In this document: piece by piece, positions 25,030-34,704 of the stretch
Layout of the letters: every line of letters begins with the position of its first letter
How positions within the stretch are numbered: position 1 is the first letter of the stretch
Assembly: GCA_041390905.1 (NCBI GenBank)
Contig: JAWKPA010000013.1
Coordinates: 1-64,000 of the forward strand
DNA: 64,000 nt
Direction: 5' to 3'
DNA from: JACKCD01 sp041390905
Lineage (GTDB): Bacteria; Chloroflexota; Anaerolineae; Promineifilales; Promineifilaceae
The notes under the pieces: generated by a model
Told to the model about the DNA's origin: nothing
What the model saw: only the letters and a program-made list of their open reading frames with translations
The model's database searches: none
Made by a program: the position numbers and the translations under genes

Positions 25030-28014
25030 TTGATTTACACCGAAAACTTCCCGATACAATTTGATCCCGTTGCCAACCCAGATGCCGTTGTTGTCGATCA
25101 AAACGTTCGGTTTACCGTGCTTACCTCGCGTATCATCCGGCTGGAATACAGCCCAACGGCCGTTTTTACCGACCAACCCAGCCAAACTTTCTGGTACCGC
25201 CGCCAGCCCGTGCCTGAATTTTCCGCCCAATACAGCGAAGACGGCCTCGAAATTGAAACCCAACACCTGCTGCTGCGCTACCGGCGCGACGAAGCTGGCT
25301 TTACCGCCGACGGGTTGACCATTACGCTGAAGGGGGGAAACGGCCGTTACTCCTTCGGCCAACCCAACCCCGCCAATCTCCACGGCACCGCCCGCACCCT
25401 CGACGAAATAGACGGTGGCATCCAGCTGGAGCCGGGGCTACTTTCCCGCAGCGGCTGGGCCGTCGTAGACGATTCGCACACCCTGCTGTTCAACAAACAA
25501 GGGTGGCTGGAGCCGCGCAACGCTCCCGGCAGCGTAGACTGCTACTTCTTTGGCTACGGCCACGACTACCAGCAATGTCTGGTAGATTACCAAAAGCTGG
25601 CTGGCGGCGTGCCGCTGCTCCCCCGCTGGGTGCTGGGCAACTGGTGGAGCCGCTTCTGGCCCTATTCCGAAGAGGAACTGCTGGGGTTGATGGATGAATT
25701 CCAGGCCAACGGCGTGCCGCTTTCCGTCTGCATTGTGGACATAGATTGGCATTTGCGCCAAACCGGCAACAGATCCAGCGGCTGGACCGGCTACACTTGG
25801 AACCGCGACCTCTTCCCCGACCCCGAAGCGTTTATTGCCGCCCTGCACCAGCGCGGCCTAAAAACGGGGCTAAATTTGCACCCTGCCGAAGGGGTTCACC
25901 CCCATGAAGAGCAGTACGAAGCCTTAGCCAGGCGAATGGGCATTGACCCGGCGACGAAGCAGCCGGTACCATTCGACATCGTTGACCCCGATTACGCCCA
26001 AGCCTACTTTGAACTGCTGCACCATCCCGACGAGGCACGCGGCGTAGACTTTTGGTGGATTGATTGGCAGCAGGGTGAGCTTTCCAAAATGCCGGGGCTG
26101 GATCCGCTGTGGTGGCTCAACCACCTTCATTTTTTTGACTTGGCGCGAAACGGGGACAAACGGCCGTTTGTCTTCTCCCGCTGGGGTGGTCTCGGCAACC
26201 ACCGCTATCCGATTGGCTTCTCCGGCGACTCCGTGGTGACGTGGGACTCGCTTGCCTTCCAGCCCTACTTCACCGCCACCGCCGCCAACGTCGGCTATGG
26301 CTGGTGGAGCCACGACATTGGCGGCCATATGGGGGGCATTGAAGAGGCCGAACTGTACACCCGCTGGGTGCAATATGGTGTCCTCAGCCCCATTTTCCGG
26401 CTGCATTGCACCAACAACCCGTTCCACGAACGCCGCCCCTGGGGGTATGATGCGGAAACGTTCCGGCTGACGAAGCACGCCATGCGGCTGCGCCACGCCC
26501 TCATTCCTTACCTTTATACGCTGTCGTGGCAGAATCAGGAAAACGGCCGTTTGCCCATCTACCCCCTCTACCACGACCATCCCGCCAGCGAACAGGCATA
26601 CCACTGCCCCGACCAATACATGTTTGGCAGCGAACTGCTGGCCGCCCCCCACATCACCCCGCGCCACGCCGAAACGGGCATGAGTCGCCAGGTGGTGTGG
26701 CTGCCGGAAGGGCAATGGCACCACTTTTTCACCGGCCGCAGCTACAGCGGCGACAGCTTCCACGCCCTCTATGGCGGGTTGGATGACATTCCCCTGTTTG
26801 CCAAACCAGGAGCCATTGTGCCGCTGGGTCCAATGGTCGGTTGGGGTGGCATAGACAACCCCGACGCGCTGGAAATCCACCTCTTCCCCGGCGACGACAA
26901 CCGTTTTGATCTGTATGAAGATGATGGGCAATCTGGCTATAGCCTGCTGCCGTTGCGCCAAAGCTGGGCCGAAGCCCGCTGGCAGATCAATATAGACCGG
27001 GTGCGGGGCACGGCGGGGCATTTACCCAGCGAACGAGCGTTGACCCTCTGTTTTCGCGGCATTCGCCCCGATGTGCGGCTGCGGCTGCTGATGAACGGCC
27101 AAATTGTGCAGGCGCAGGCCGATTATGACCCGGAAACGGTGACGCTGCGCCTTTCTGGGCTGAAGCTCACGCCACATTCCAGCCTGACCGTTTTGGTGAC
27201 TACCGACCAGCCCACCCTTCTCGCCAACCGCGACTATCGCCAGGAGATGCTGCACCAGATGCTGTGGGCGTTCCGGCTGGATAGTTGGCAAAAGCAGCGG
27301 CTGAACAACCAACTGCCCGACCTGCTGCAAAATCCGGCACTGCTGGCAAGTTATGAGTTGGCTCTTACGCCTGTGCAGCAGCAGGCCATTGCCGAAGTGG
27401 TGACGGGTGCAGGGCTGCTGTCGGCGCGGCAGCGGGACACGGGACGGCCGTTTACCATCCTGTGGAACAACCAGCAGCGCGAGGATGTGGGCTATCGGCT
27501 GGCGGCGCAAGGGATTACCGGCGATGGCGTGGTGCAAAAAGGAACGCTGCCCAAATTTGTGGTGCTGACCAACGAAGACAATCTGACCATTTGGCGCACG
27601 GCCAGCGGCACATCGGAAACCTTTACCTCGGTAGATGATTGGTTTGCCAGGGTACCGCAGCGTTTTCGCGGAACGGCCGTTGGCAATCTCGAGGCCATCG
27701 TCCAGTTCCATCTTTCCAATCAGGCGCGTTATCTCCACATCAAGGACGGCCAGCTTACCGTGGCTGACGGCCGGCATGAGCGCCCCACCCTCACCCTCAC
27801 CAGTCACAGCCGCGACTTTCTGGATTTGGTGAATGGCGACGCCCAGCCGATGGAGCTGTTTCGGGCGCAGCGGCTGCAAGTTGGAGGTAACTTCATCCTC
27901 ATCGGCCCCATCATGAACGCCCTCGGCACCATGCCGCGCAACCGCTTCCAGGCCAGCCCCTGGAAACTCACGGTGAGCTACCAGGATTGGCTGGCGTTGA
28001 CTGTTACCCAATAA
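25030..28014 (+). CDS. GH31 alpha-glycosidase with SCP2-like C-terminal domain
   Basis: 994 residues. The TTG start is used because AAGGAG precedes it and no ATG is nearby. N-terminal beta domain, then the TIM-barrel with nucleophile Asp345 in FWWIDWQQG and acid/base Asp400 in GFSGDSVVTWDSL, then GYGWWSHDIGGH, all standard for family 31 (alpha-glucosidase or alpha-xylosidase type). Distal beta domains run to about residue 735. The rest is unusual: residues about 740-850 are helical, and 875-990 follow an SCP2 sterol-carrier pattern (LHIKDGQLTVADG, LTLTSHSRDFLDLVNGDAQP, FRAQRLQVGG). No signal peptide, so probably cytoplasmic. The MFS transporter next door may import its substrate. Confidence 0.88.
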   Translation: MIYTENFPIQFDPVANPDAVVVDQNVRFTVLTSRIIRLEYSPTAVFTDQPSQTFWYRRQPVPEFSAQYSEDGLEIETQHLLLRYRRDEAGFTADGLTITLKGGNGRYSFGQPNPANLHGTARTLDEIDGGIQLEPGLLSRSGWAVVDDSHTLLFNKQGWLEPRNAPGSVDCYFFGYGHDYQQCLVDYQKLAGGVPLLPRWVLGNWWSRFWPYSEEELLGLMDEFQANGVPLSVCIVDIDWHLRQTGNRSSGWTGYTWNRDLFPDPEAFIAALHQRGLKTGLNLHPAEGVHPHEEQYEALARRMGIDPATKQPVPFDIVDPDYAQAYFELLHHPDEARGVDFWWIDWQQGELSKMPGLDPLWWLNHLHFFDLARNGDKRPFVFSRWGGLGNHRYPIGFSGDSVVTWDSLAFQPYFTATAANVGYGWWSHDIGGHMGGIEEAELYTRWVQYGVLSPIFRLHCTNNPFHERRPWGYDAETFRLTKHAMRLRHALIPYLYTLSWQNQENGRLPIYPLYHDHPASEQAYHCPDQYMFGSELLAAPHITPRHAETGMSRQVVWLPEGQWHHFFTGRSYSGDSFHALYGGLDDIPLFAKPGAIVPLGPMVGWGGIDNPDALEIHLFPGDDNRFDLYEDDGQSGYSLLPLRQSWAEARWQINIDRVRGTAGHLPSERALTLCFRGIRPDVRLRLLMNGQIVQAQADYDPETVTLRLSGLKLTPHSSLTVLVTTDQPTLLANRDYRQEMLHQMLWAFRLDSWQKQRLNNQLPDLLQNPALLASYELALTPVQQQAIAEVVTGAGLLSARQRDTGRPFTILWNNQQREDVGYRLAAQGITGDGVVQKGTLPKFVVLTNEDNLTIWRTASGTSETFTSVDDWFARVPQRFRGTAVGNLEAIVQFHLSNQARYLHIKDGQLTVADGRHERPTLTLTSHSRDFLDLVNGDAQPMELFRAQRLQVGGNFILIGPIMNALGTMPRNRFQASPWKLTVSYQDWLALTVTQ

Positions 28015-28048
28015 CTATAAAAATCGGTTCCTGCTTTGGCTTTAACAA

Positions 28049-28120
28049 TTGGAGATTGGAGATTAGAGATTGGAGACCCAAACGGGTCAATCTCCAATCT
28101 CCAATCTCCAATCTCTCTTT
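28049..28120. repeat. GGAGATTGGAGATT palindrome, copy 1
   Basis: Tandem TGGAGATT/TAGAGATT units on the left are mirrored by tandem AATCTCCA units on the right of an ACCCAAACGGGT centre, then CTCTTTTTT. It could form a terminator for the GH31 gene. Other copies are near 1219, 30482-30519 and 38156-38222. Confidence 0.65.
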
Positions 28121-28124
28121 TTTA

Positions 28125-29336
28125 ATGAGTAAATCACAATCAAATCTTCTTGTTTATCTGTCGTTCACAACGTTTGTCATCATGAGTATACCCGGCGGAA
28201 TGCTGGGCGTAGCGTGGCCGTCCATGCGCGAAACGTTTGCCGTGCCGCTGGACGCGCTGGGGACGTTGCTGCTAGTGTCAACTGGCGGCCATATTTGCAT
28301 GAGCTTTTTGTTTGGCTGGCTCAACGACCGGCTGGGGTTTGGCAAGCTGCTGCTGGGCAGCAACGTGCTGGTGGTTATTGGGCTACTGGGCTATCTGTTG
28401 TCGCCGGGGTGGTGGCCGCTGGTTGGTGTGGGGTTTATCAGCGGCATGGGGTTGGGGGCGATTGATTCCGGGTTAAACGCCTATTTTGCTGTTAACCACA
28501 ACGCCCGGCTGATGAACTGGCTCCACGCTTGCTTTGGCCTGGGGGTGACGATTGGCCCCATGATTATGACGGCCGTTTTAACGCGCAATCTCTCCTGGCG
28601 GGTGGGGTATGGCGTTGCTGTGGGACTGCAACTGCTGGTGGTGGTGCTGATGGTGCTTACCCAGCACCGCTGGCCGCAGGTGGGTGAGTCGGCGGGTGGG
28701 GATGATGCGGGGGGAGAAACGGCCGTTTCTGCCTCCTCCATCTTCCGCATGGGGATCATCTGGCTCAGTATGGGGGTCTTTTTTCTGGTAGCGGGGCATG
28801 AATCGGCCGTTGGTAACTGGATTTTTACCCTGCTCAACGAAGGGCGTGGCGTGGCGGTTGCCACCGCCGGGTTGTGGACCAGCCTCTACTGGGGCAGCTT
28901 CACCATTGGCCGCATTTTCTTCGGCCTCTTTGCCGACCGCATGGACACCAATCGGCTGCTGCGGATCAATTTGCTGGCTGTGGCTGCTGGAACGGCGTTG
29001 ATTTGGCTTAACCTCACCCATTGGCTCACGTTTGCCGGGCTGGCCGTAGTCGGCTTTGCCCTGGCACCCATTTTTCCCCTGCTGGTGCTGGAAACCCCCA
29101 GGCGCATCAGCGCCCGCTTTGCCAACAGTGCCATTGGCTTTCAGGTGGGGGCGGCCGGCATTGGCCTGTCGGTTTTCCCCGGTCTTACCGGCATTTTTGC
29201 CGAACGGTTCGGCATAGAGTCTATTGGCTCGTCGCTGCTGCTGTGGGCGGTGCTGCTGTTTGGGCTGCATGAAGGGGTGCTGTGGTATGTGGGAAGGAGG
29301 GGAGGGAAGGGGGAGAAAACGGCCGTTTTTGATTAG
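28125..29336 (+). CDS. Major facilitator superfamily transporter
   Basis: 403 residues from ATG 28125 (the longer frame to 27987 crosses a repeat). About twelve hydrophobic helices, with the MFS loop motif GWLNDRLGFGKLLLG between helices 2 and 3 and its echo GLFADRMDTNRLLR in the second half. Close to the fucose/glucose-permease-like group by feel, so sugar uptake linked to the adjacent GH31 is a reasonable inference, not proven. Confidence 0.82.
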   Translation: MSKSQSNLLVYLSFTTFVIMSIPGGMLGVAWPSMRETFAVPLDALGTLLLVSTGGHICMSFLFGWLNDRLGFGKLLLGSNVLVVIGLLGYLLSPGWWPLVGVGFISGMGLGAIDSGLNAYFAVNHNARLMNWLHACFGLGVTIGPMIMTAVLTRNLSWRVGYGVAVGLQLLVVVLMVLTQHRWPQVGESAGGDDAGGETAVSASSIFRMGIIWLSMGVFFLVAGHESAVGNWIFTLLNEGRGVAVATAGLWTSLYWGSFTIGRIFFGLFADRMDTNRLLRINLLAVAAGTALIWLNLTHWLTFAGLAVVGFALAPIFPLLVLETPRRISARFANSAIGFQVGAAGIGLSVFPGLTGIFAERFGIESIGSSLLLWAVLLFGLHEGVLWYVGRRGGKGEKTAVFD

Positions 29337-29488
29337 CCCCAATTGCTCAAAAACTCAAGCCAATCGCGCATGTGCGCTAATTTCATGACCCTAGCGGGCC
29401 AATTTCGGTGGGATAGCAACTGCCGCTTTTCCCCAAATTGACCCGCTTTCCATAGAATGAGCAGTATGGATGTAAACTTATTTGTGTT

Positions 29489-30241
29489 TTAGGGATTATT
29501 GCCAATAGAGATTATCATCCCAGAAACTTCCCCATCAGGGGTATTAAATAAAACTATGAAATTGCCGGGTTCACCTCCTGTCCACCAACTACCAAATAAA
29601 CTATCTTCATCATCAAAACGTGCCTTTAACGATTCGCTGAAATAGAGGTCAATTGTGATCTCAGGCAGACCCGCAGGACTATATGTTTCAATGAGTTGGC
29701 TATCAGTTGGTATTAGGGTGCTGCTTTCGCTTTGAGCTTCCTCAATTGTTGCAAAGGAGCCAGTTTGCCACTGCCGCGAAATCATCCAAACATTATCGAC
29801 TTGAAACAGGACATCATACTTATTATCATAACCAATTCCGATAGGTTGGTAGTCTAAATCAGAGCGATTATGTGCTGCCTCCCAATCGGCCAATGAGATT
29901 CCCAAACCGCCAGACTGATACCCATTTCCTGAATCGCTTACAAAGGCAGTTGTTACGGTAGGTTCTGGTATAGGAGTGAAGGTTGGTGTTGGTGTGCTTA
30001 TTGGTTTAGTTGTTACGGTCGGAACAGGAGTGTTTGGCGATTGTTCAGGCTTCAGTTCTGCCGTAGCAGTATAGCTCTGAGATTCAGGTTGGAGTTTGTT
30101 ATCCGCGACAACTGTGGCCTCATCAACTATCGAGCCTGTTTTTGCTTCTTCGGATTCCGACCCGAATAAAGAAATAAGACCACATAAAAAAACTAAGCCT
30201 AAAACCCCAGCACAACCTATAAGAACACGCTTTCTTTTCAT
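29489..30241 (-). CDS. Membrane-anchored extracytoplasmic protein, unknown
   Basis: 250 residues. A basic N-terminus and a single hydrophobic helix (residues 6-27) are followed by a Thr/Pro linker around 75-105 (VPTVTTKPISTPTPTFTPIP) and a globular part from about residue 110 with no recognised family. Its ATG overlaps the stop of the upstream ribbon-helix-helix gene by 4 bp. AT-richer than its surroundings and free of AACGGCCGTT, so perhaps acquired. Confidence 0.6.
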   Translation of the reverse strand: MKRKRVLIGCAGVLGLVFLCGLISLFGSESEEAKTGSIVDEATVVADNKLQPESQSYTATAELKPEQSPNTPVPTVTTKPISTPTPTFTPIPEPTVTTAFVSDSGNGYQSGGLGISLADWEAAHNRSDLDYQPIGIGYDNKYDVLFQVDNVWMISRQWQTGSFATIEEAQSESSTLIPTDSQLIETYSPAGLPEITIDLYFSESLKARFDDEDSLFGSWWTGGEPGNFIVLFNTPDGEVSGMIISIGNNP

Positions 30242-30438
30242 TGGAACACTTCCTCATCCTCATCATAAATCTCTGCATACAAATTAGCCGACTGCTGCAA
30301 CTTTTGCAGTTCAATTTTTTCTTGCAAATGGGTTAACGCAGCTCGCACCATGTCGCTTTTATCACGAAAGCCATACTGTTGGTAATTTGCCAGGAAATCC
30401 AGCAAAGGTTCTGTAAGTGAGAATTTAGCTTGTTGCAT
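30238..30438 (-). CDS. Ribbon-helix-helix (CopG/ParD-like) protein
   Basis: 66 residues with the pattern AKFSLTEPLLDFLANYQQYGFRDKSDMVRAALTHL, a beta-strand plus two helices as in ParD/CopG repressors, then an acidic tail. GAGGGG precedes the ATG. It resembles a ParD-type antitoxin, but the co-translated downstream gene is an exported protein and not a ParE toxin. Confidence 0.7.
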   Translation of the reverse strand: MQQAKFSLTEPLLDFLANYQQYGFRDKSDMVRAALTHLQEKIELQKLQQSANLYAEIYDEDEEVFQ

Positions 30439-30481
30439 AAATACCCCTCATCAAAGTAATCGTTTGCAAATAACTTCACAG

Positions 30482-30519
30482 TAGAGATTGGAGATTAACC
30501 AGTCTCCAATCTCCCAAAT
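30482..30519. repeat. GGAGATTGGAGATT palindrome, copy 2
   Basis: AGAGATTGGAGATT followed by AGTCTCCAATCTCC, at the 3' end of the GT39-like gene; may act as its terminator. Confidence 0.55.
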
Positions 30520-30526
30520 CGCCAAG

Positions 30527-32632
30527 TTAATCACGAATGCTTACTAACTGCCCATCTTGCGCCCGCAGCGGCGGCAGCAGTAGACGGTCGGCGGTGGCGC
30601 GGTTGGTGGGGTCGAGCAGCAGCCAGCGCCGGCCGGTAGCGCGATCATAGAGGCCAAATTGCAGCCAGTAGCCCCCGGTGGGCAGATCGGCGGGGGGGAA
30701 AAGGCGGGCTAGTTGCAGGAATTGGTCGCCGCTTTCCCAGGTGTGGGGCGGATAGCCCAGCCCATCGTATTGCGCCACAATCTCGCCCGCTTCGTTGAGC
30801 AGGTGGGCAAACAGTGCCAGCGAGGTGAAGTCGTGGTCTACCTGGGCTTGCCAGGTGGTGAGTAGTTCCAGCGGCTGCCCGGCGGCAAGGGGGGTGTTGA
30901 GCGACAGCCCGGTGAGCAGGAGGCGACTGCTGCCCGTTTCGCCCAGCGTGCAGGCGCAAATGGACAGGGGGTAGTCCCAGGTGATGGGGTGAACGGTGCC
31001 GGAGGTGGGAACGGCCGTTTCTGCCCCCACAAACCCCAGCGGCAAAGGTTCTCCTACCAGCCAATCACCCCGCCGCAGGGTAAATACGGTAAACGCTTCC
31101 GTTTGGTCAATCGGCGTGCCGGACATGCCTGTGGCCTGAAGCAAGGTTTGGTCAATCCAACGGTCGGCCGTCACAATCAGCTGCGCCTCGTCTACGCCAG
31201 CGGGCAAAGCCAACGCCTGGCTGGTGTCTGCCCAGCGTCTGGCGACATCGCTTCGTTCCACCGTCACGGCCACAATGTACGGGTCTTCGTCGGCAATGTC
31301 GCGGCTGCTGATGAGGACGGGGGGGCTATCTGGCTGCTGCTGTAGATAGTTGGCAACGGCAAAAATTTCGCGGTTGAGGGTGTGGGCATCGGTGGTGACG
31401 GCCGGCCATGCGGTGAAATAATCGCGCCAGGTGGCGAAAGTTAGCGGTACAAAGGTAACGACGATGAGCAGTGCGGTTGCCAGTTGCCCCCAGCGTGGCT
31501 GCCGAGCGGCCAGCCATTGCCCCAATTCGGCCAGGGGAAAGGCGGCCAAAAACATGACGGGAAGCTGGGCGGCGGCCATGCGGTTGAAGTTGGGGGCGCT
31601 GATGGTGATGATGGTGGGCAGCAGGGCAAAGGCCAGCCAGAGCAGGACAAAGGCGTAGATGGGGTTGCGCCACCGTTTGAGGGCGAGGAGCAGCCCGGCG
31701 TAGAAGAAAAGCCCGGTCCAGGCGGGGACGAAGATCGGCCGGCCGGGCAGGTTGTATGATTTGAGGGGGTCGCCCGCGATGGTAAACGCCTTGAAGGTAG
31801 CCCAGGTGTTGCTGAGAATGGGCTGCACGTTGCCCGCCAGCAGTTGGGTCAGTGGTTCGATGGTGAAGCCGCGCTGGGCGGTCTCCAGCGAACCGGCCTG
31901 GCGCAGGGCGAGGACAAGGGGGATGGTGGTGAGGGTGAAGCTGAGGAGGGTGGTGAGCCACAAACGGCCGTTTGTCCACCCCAACTTGCGCTGAAACAAA
32001 AACAAATAGACGGCAAACGCGGCAAAAACAAACGGCATGAAGCGGGAAGGCTGGTAGGTGTAGAGCGTCAGACCCAGGCAAAAACCAGTCGCAGCAAAAT
32101 AAAGTGGTAAATTGATCCGCGAAAAACCGCCCCGATCCGCGTCATCCGCGCTGCCATTTTCCGGCCATCCCTGCCACAGCACCCAGGCGGTCAGCGTCAT
32201 CATAAAGGCCAGCGACATGTGGCGAAAGCCGAAGCGGGTGGTGGAGAGGGGCCAGTAGGTGAAGGTGAGCCAGGCGACGGTGAGCCAGGCGGCCAGTGGG
32301 GTGTGCCAGCGGCGAACGAGCAGGTAGGCGATGATGAGCAGGCCGAGACCCCATAAAACGGCCGTTACGCGAATTGCCAGTGGGTTAAACGGCACAATTT
32401 GCAGCATCAGTGCCGCCAAATAGTAAAATAACCCTTCTCGCCCCCACCCCTCGGCCACATAAAGCGGTCGCGCTCCGTTGGCAATGTCGAGGCTGATTTT
32501 GACATCAATGGCTTCGTCAAATTGAAAGCCGGGTGGTGTTGTGTCAAGCTGCCACAGCCGCAAAAAGATGGCGGCGGCAAGCAGGATAAGCAGGGCAGCC
32601 AGTTCTGCCCAGGTAAAATATTTTGTGTTCAT
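30527..32632 (-). CDS. GT39/ArnT-like integral membrane glycosyltransferase
   Basis: 701 residues. About eleven helices in the first 420, with the lumenal-loop acidic motif FQFDEAIDVK near residue 36 (DE of the GT-C fold) and the WLTFTYWPLSTTRFGFRH region. The C-terminal 270 residues are soluble and beta-rich, probably outside the cell. Such enzymes use polyprenyl-phosphate sugars to glycosylate lipids or proteins. Residues about 157-172 (NGSADDADRGGFSRIN) come from an inserted dispersed repeat also present in the penicillin acylase gene, apparently tolerated in a loop. Confidence 0.75.
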   Translation of the reverse strand: MNTKYFTWAELAALLILLAAAIFLRLWQLDTTPPGFQFDEAIDVKISLDIANGARPLYVAEGWGREGLFYYLAALMLQIVPFNPLAIRVTAVLWGLGLLIIAYLLVRRWHTPLAAWLTVAWLTFTYWPLSTTRFGFRHMSLAFMMTLTAWVLWQGWPENGSADDADRGGFSRINLPLYFAATGFCLGLTLYTYQPSRFMPFVFAAFAVYLFLFQRKLGWTNGRLWLTTLLSFTLTTIPLVLALRQAGSLETAQRGFTIEPLTQLLAGNVQPILSNTWATFKAFTIAGDPLKSYNLPGRPIFVPAWTGLFFYAGLLLALKRWRNPIYAFVLLWLAFALLPTIITISAPNFNRMAAAQLPVMFLAAFPLAELGQWLAARQPRWGQLATALLIVVTFVPLTFATWRDYFTAWPAVTTDAHTLNREIFAVANYLQQQPDSPPVLISSRDIADEDPYIVAVTVERSDVARRWADTSQALALPAGVDEAQLIVTADRWIDQTLLQATGMSGTPIDQTEAFTVFTLRRGDWLVGEPLPLGFVGAETAVPTSGTVHPITWDYPLSICACTLGETGSSRLLLTGLSLNTPLAAGQPLELLTTWQAQVDHDFTSLALFAHLLNEAGEIVAQYDGLGYPPHTWESGDQFLQLARLFPPADLPTGGYWLQFGLYDRATGRRWLLLDPTNRATADRLLLPPLRAQDGQLVSIRD

Positions 32633-32662
32633 AAATTCTCAGGCGTGGTTAGCCCTAATTGC

Positions 32663-32743
32663 TTAGGAACAAGGATTAAATGGTGCAAGAAGTTCAACTT
32701 CTCGGAAGAAGTTGAACTTCTAAATGGGCATTTAATTCCTATC
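32663..32743. repeat. AGAAGTTCAACTTCT family, copy B with outer arms
   Basis: The core 32688-32721 is nested in an outer inverted repeat (TAGGAACAAGGATTAAATGG on the left, CATTTAATTCCTA on the right). Copy C at 35164 has the same outer arms, so the full element is about 80 bp. Confidence 0.7.
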
Positions 32744-32849
32744 CCTTGGAAACTCCAGCCAATTGTCAGTGAAAAAGCAGCCACCTAGAGCATGGGAGCC
32801 AATCGTGGTTTTCAAACGGAGAATTGCTGACAACTCTTGTTTTTGCCAG
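32744..32849. other. Intergenic spacer, nothing recognised
   Basis: Short spacer between copy B and the end of the GH8 gene. No gene or site supported. Confidence 0.4.
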
Positions 32850-34436
32850 TTAACTACCGGGCAAGAGCTGAAAACTAAACACAGCCCAATGATTCACGGT
32901 GCTGGCAGCACAATCCCCGGCAAAAATGGTGTAAACCACGTTGTTGGCCGGGGTGTAGTTGATGTTCTGGTGCGACACAGTTGGCGCGGTGGCTGCTAGG
33001 CAACTGCCGCTGCTGCAATTGGCGCCGGGTGAAAAGTAATAATCGTTGTTTGCCCACCAAACCTCATACCCGCTGGCACCGGCAATGGCATTCCAGGTCA
33101 GGTTGATGGTTTGAACGGCCGTTTGCAACACCACCTCATCCGGTTGCACACAGCCCGTCAACGGCTCCGGCGCGGTTGGATCCCAAAAATTCCCCGTCAT
33201 GGCTAACAGTGAAAGCAAGTTGACCGAATCTTCATAATAACCTTCATGCCTGTTATAGACGCTGGCATAGATGCTGTTGAGGAAACTTTGTTTGGTCGAG
33301 TCTAACATGGCCCCAACACCCATGGGCGCCACAAAAAAGGTGGTAAAGTAGTTGCCAATGCGGGTGCCATTGAGCTGGTAGCCTGCTTTGATATTGGCGG
33401 CGTTTCCGCTGGTATTGCTGGCAACCCAGGTAATCATTTTATTAACGGCCGTTTTCGCCCCTGCATCCCCATTCAGCAGCCCATCCAGCCCAATCCGCCA
33501 CGGATCCCGCCCTGCGTTATAATAATAATTTTTATCGTGGCTGCTTTCCAAAAATTGGCCGCTCGGCGGCGAGCAGTTGGAAATTGGCTGGCAGTTGATA
33601 ATAAAATCAGGCAGCAGCCCCGTCACTGGGCTGTTGTTTGCCTGAATGGTGTCTATTACAGCCTGGCTATTGGCAATGACGGTGTTCCAAGTGGCATCAT
33701 GGGTGGCGCGGCCAAAAGCGCGGAAATGCGCTGGCATAAAATCAGACGAGCGCGGCGTATATTGGTTATAGGGGTTGCCATTTGGCGGAACCCAATCCCC
33801 CAGCATGGGCAACCGGCTGCTTGGCCCAATGGTGGATTCAAGAACGGCCGTTATCACCATCTCAGCCTCCGCCGCATAATCAATTTCCCCACTGCTGCCC
33901 CACTGGGCATCGGCCAGCAGCAGCCCATAGGCAATGTCCACGTCCCCGTCAAACGCGCTGTCGTTGCCCGAAACAACGGCTCCATTTTGGATTTTCCAAG
34001 ACATCAGCCTGCTGTCTATGCCGCTGGGAAATTCGCGGGAGAAGCGCCACAGCCCGTCAAACAAGGTTTGGGCATTGGGGTCATGCCCGGCCATGTGCGC
34101 CACAATGACCATGCCATACCCTTGCCCTTCGGAAACAGTGGCCGTTGGGTCAGACGAGCCGAGGGTGATGCGATAAAGCGGCTGGTTGCTGCTGTTGGTG
34201 CCAGCCGCTACTAGGTAGTCGGCTTTCCACGTGTCGTAGAAGTCACGCACGTGCTGGTCTTGCGCTGCCTGGGTGTAGTTGGTGGGGCGAATGGTGTTGG
34301 CGGCGTAGCTGAGGTGCTGGGGAAACGGCCGTTGTGGAGCCGTTTGCGACGTTGCCGGTGCGATGTTGGCGTAGAACATGGCGATAAGCAAGCATAAAAA
34401 GAAAGGGGATCTGACAAAAAAAGAGCGTTGCATCAT
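32850..34436 (-). CDS. Secreted glycoside hydrolase family 8 glycanase
   Basis: 528 residues from ATG 34436; an in-frame ATG at 34496 would add 20 residues but would bury the signal peptide (residues about 8-31). Family 8 landmarks are VSEGQGYGMVIVAHMAG with the proton-donor Glu, DSAFDGDVDIAYGLLLADAQWG, and YYYNAGRDPWRIGLDGL. These enzymes cut beta-1,4 glucans, xylan or chitosan by inversion. After the alpha/alpha barrel, the C-terminal 90 residues (INLTWNAIAGASGYEVWWA) are a fibronectin-III-like module. No dockerin or carbohydrate-binding module is recognised. Confidence 0.87.
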   Translation of the reverse strand: MMQRSFFVRSPFFLCLLIAMFYANIAPATSQTAPQRPFPQHLSYAANTIRPTNYTQAAQDQHVRDFYDTWKADYLVAAGTNSSNQPLYRITLGSSDPTATVSEGQGYGMVIVAHMAGHDPNAQTLFDGLWRFSREFPSGIDSRLMSWKIQNGAVVSGNDSAFDGDVDIAYGLLLADAQWGSSGEIDYAAEAEMVITAVLESTIGPSSRLPMLGDWVPPNGNPYNQYTPRSSDFMPAHFRAFGRATHDATWNTVIANSQAVIDTIQANNSPVTGLLPDFIINCQPISNCSPPSGQFLESSHDKNYYYNAGRDPWRIGLDGLLNGDAGAKTAVNKMITWVASNTSGNAANIKAGYQLNGTRIGNYFTTFFVAPMGVGAMLDSTKQSFLNSIYASVYNRHEGYYEDSVNLLSLLAMTGNFWDPTAPEPLTGCVQPDEVVLQTAVQTINLTWNAIAGASGYEVWWANNDYYFSPGANCSSGSCLAATAPTVSHQNINYTPANNVVYTIFAGDCAASTVNHWAVFSFQLLPGS

Positions 34437-34704
34437 TGATATACGACCATTCGTATGAGGTTTGCTGAGCCTCACCTTTTTAGGAAACGCCAGCATGTAG
34501 AGCCAAGAGGAAGTGTAGCTATGTATTTGTTAGTATATCATCATATCACGAGCGAGGCAGTTATTTTGTCAAGCACCTGAGTGCGTGGGGTTGGTGGCTT
34601 GGGCGGTGGTGGGAGAACGGCCGTTTTGCTATCCTGCGTATAACGTATTGCGTATTGCCTTGTTACGGAATACGTAATACGCAATAAATTTAGACAAGGG
34701 AGCA
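34437..34704. other. Divergent intergenic region with an inverted repeat
   Basis: TGCGTATAACGTATTGCGTATTG and a near-complement ending in AATACGTAATACGCAATA (34636-34686) form a hairpin before the VanZ-like gene. CAAGCACCTGAGTGCG at 34569-34585 resembles 24743-24758. No clear promoter for the GH8 gene was found. Confidence 0.45.
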
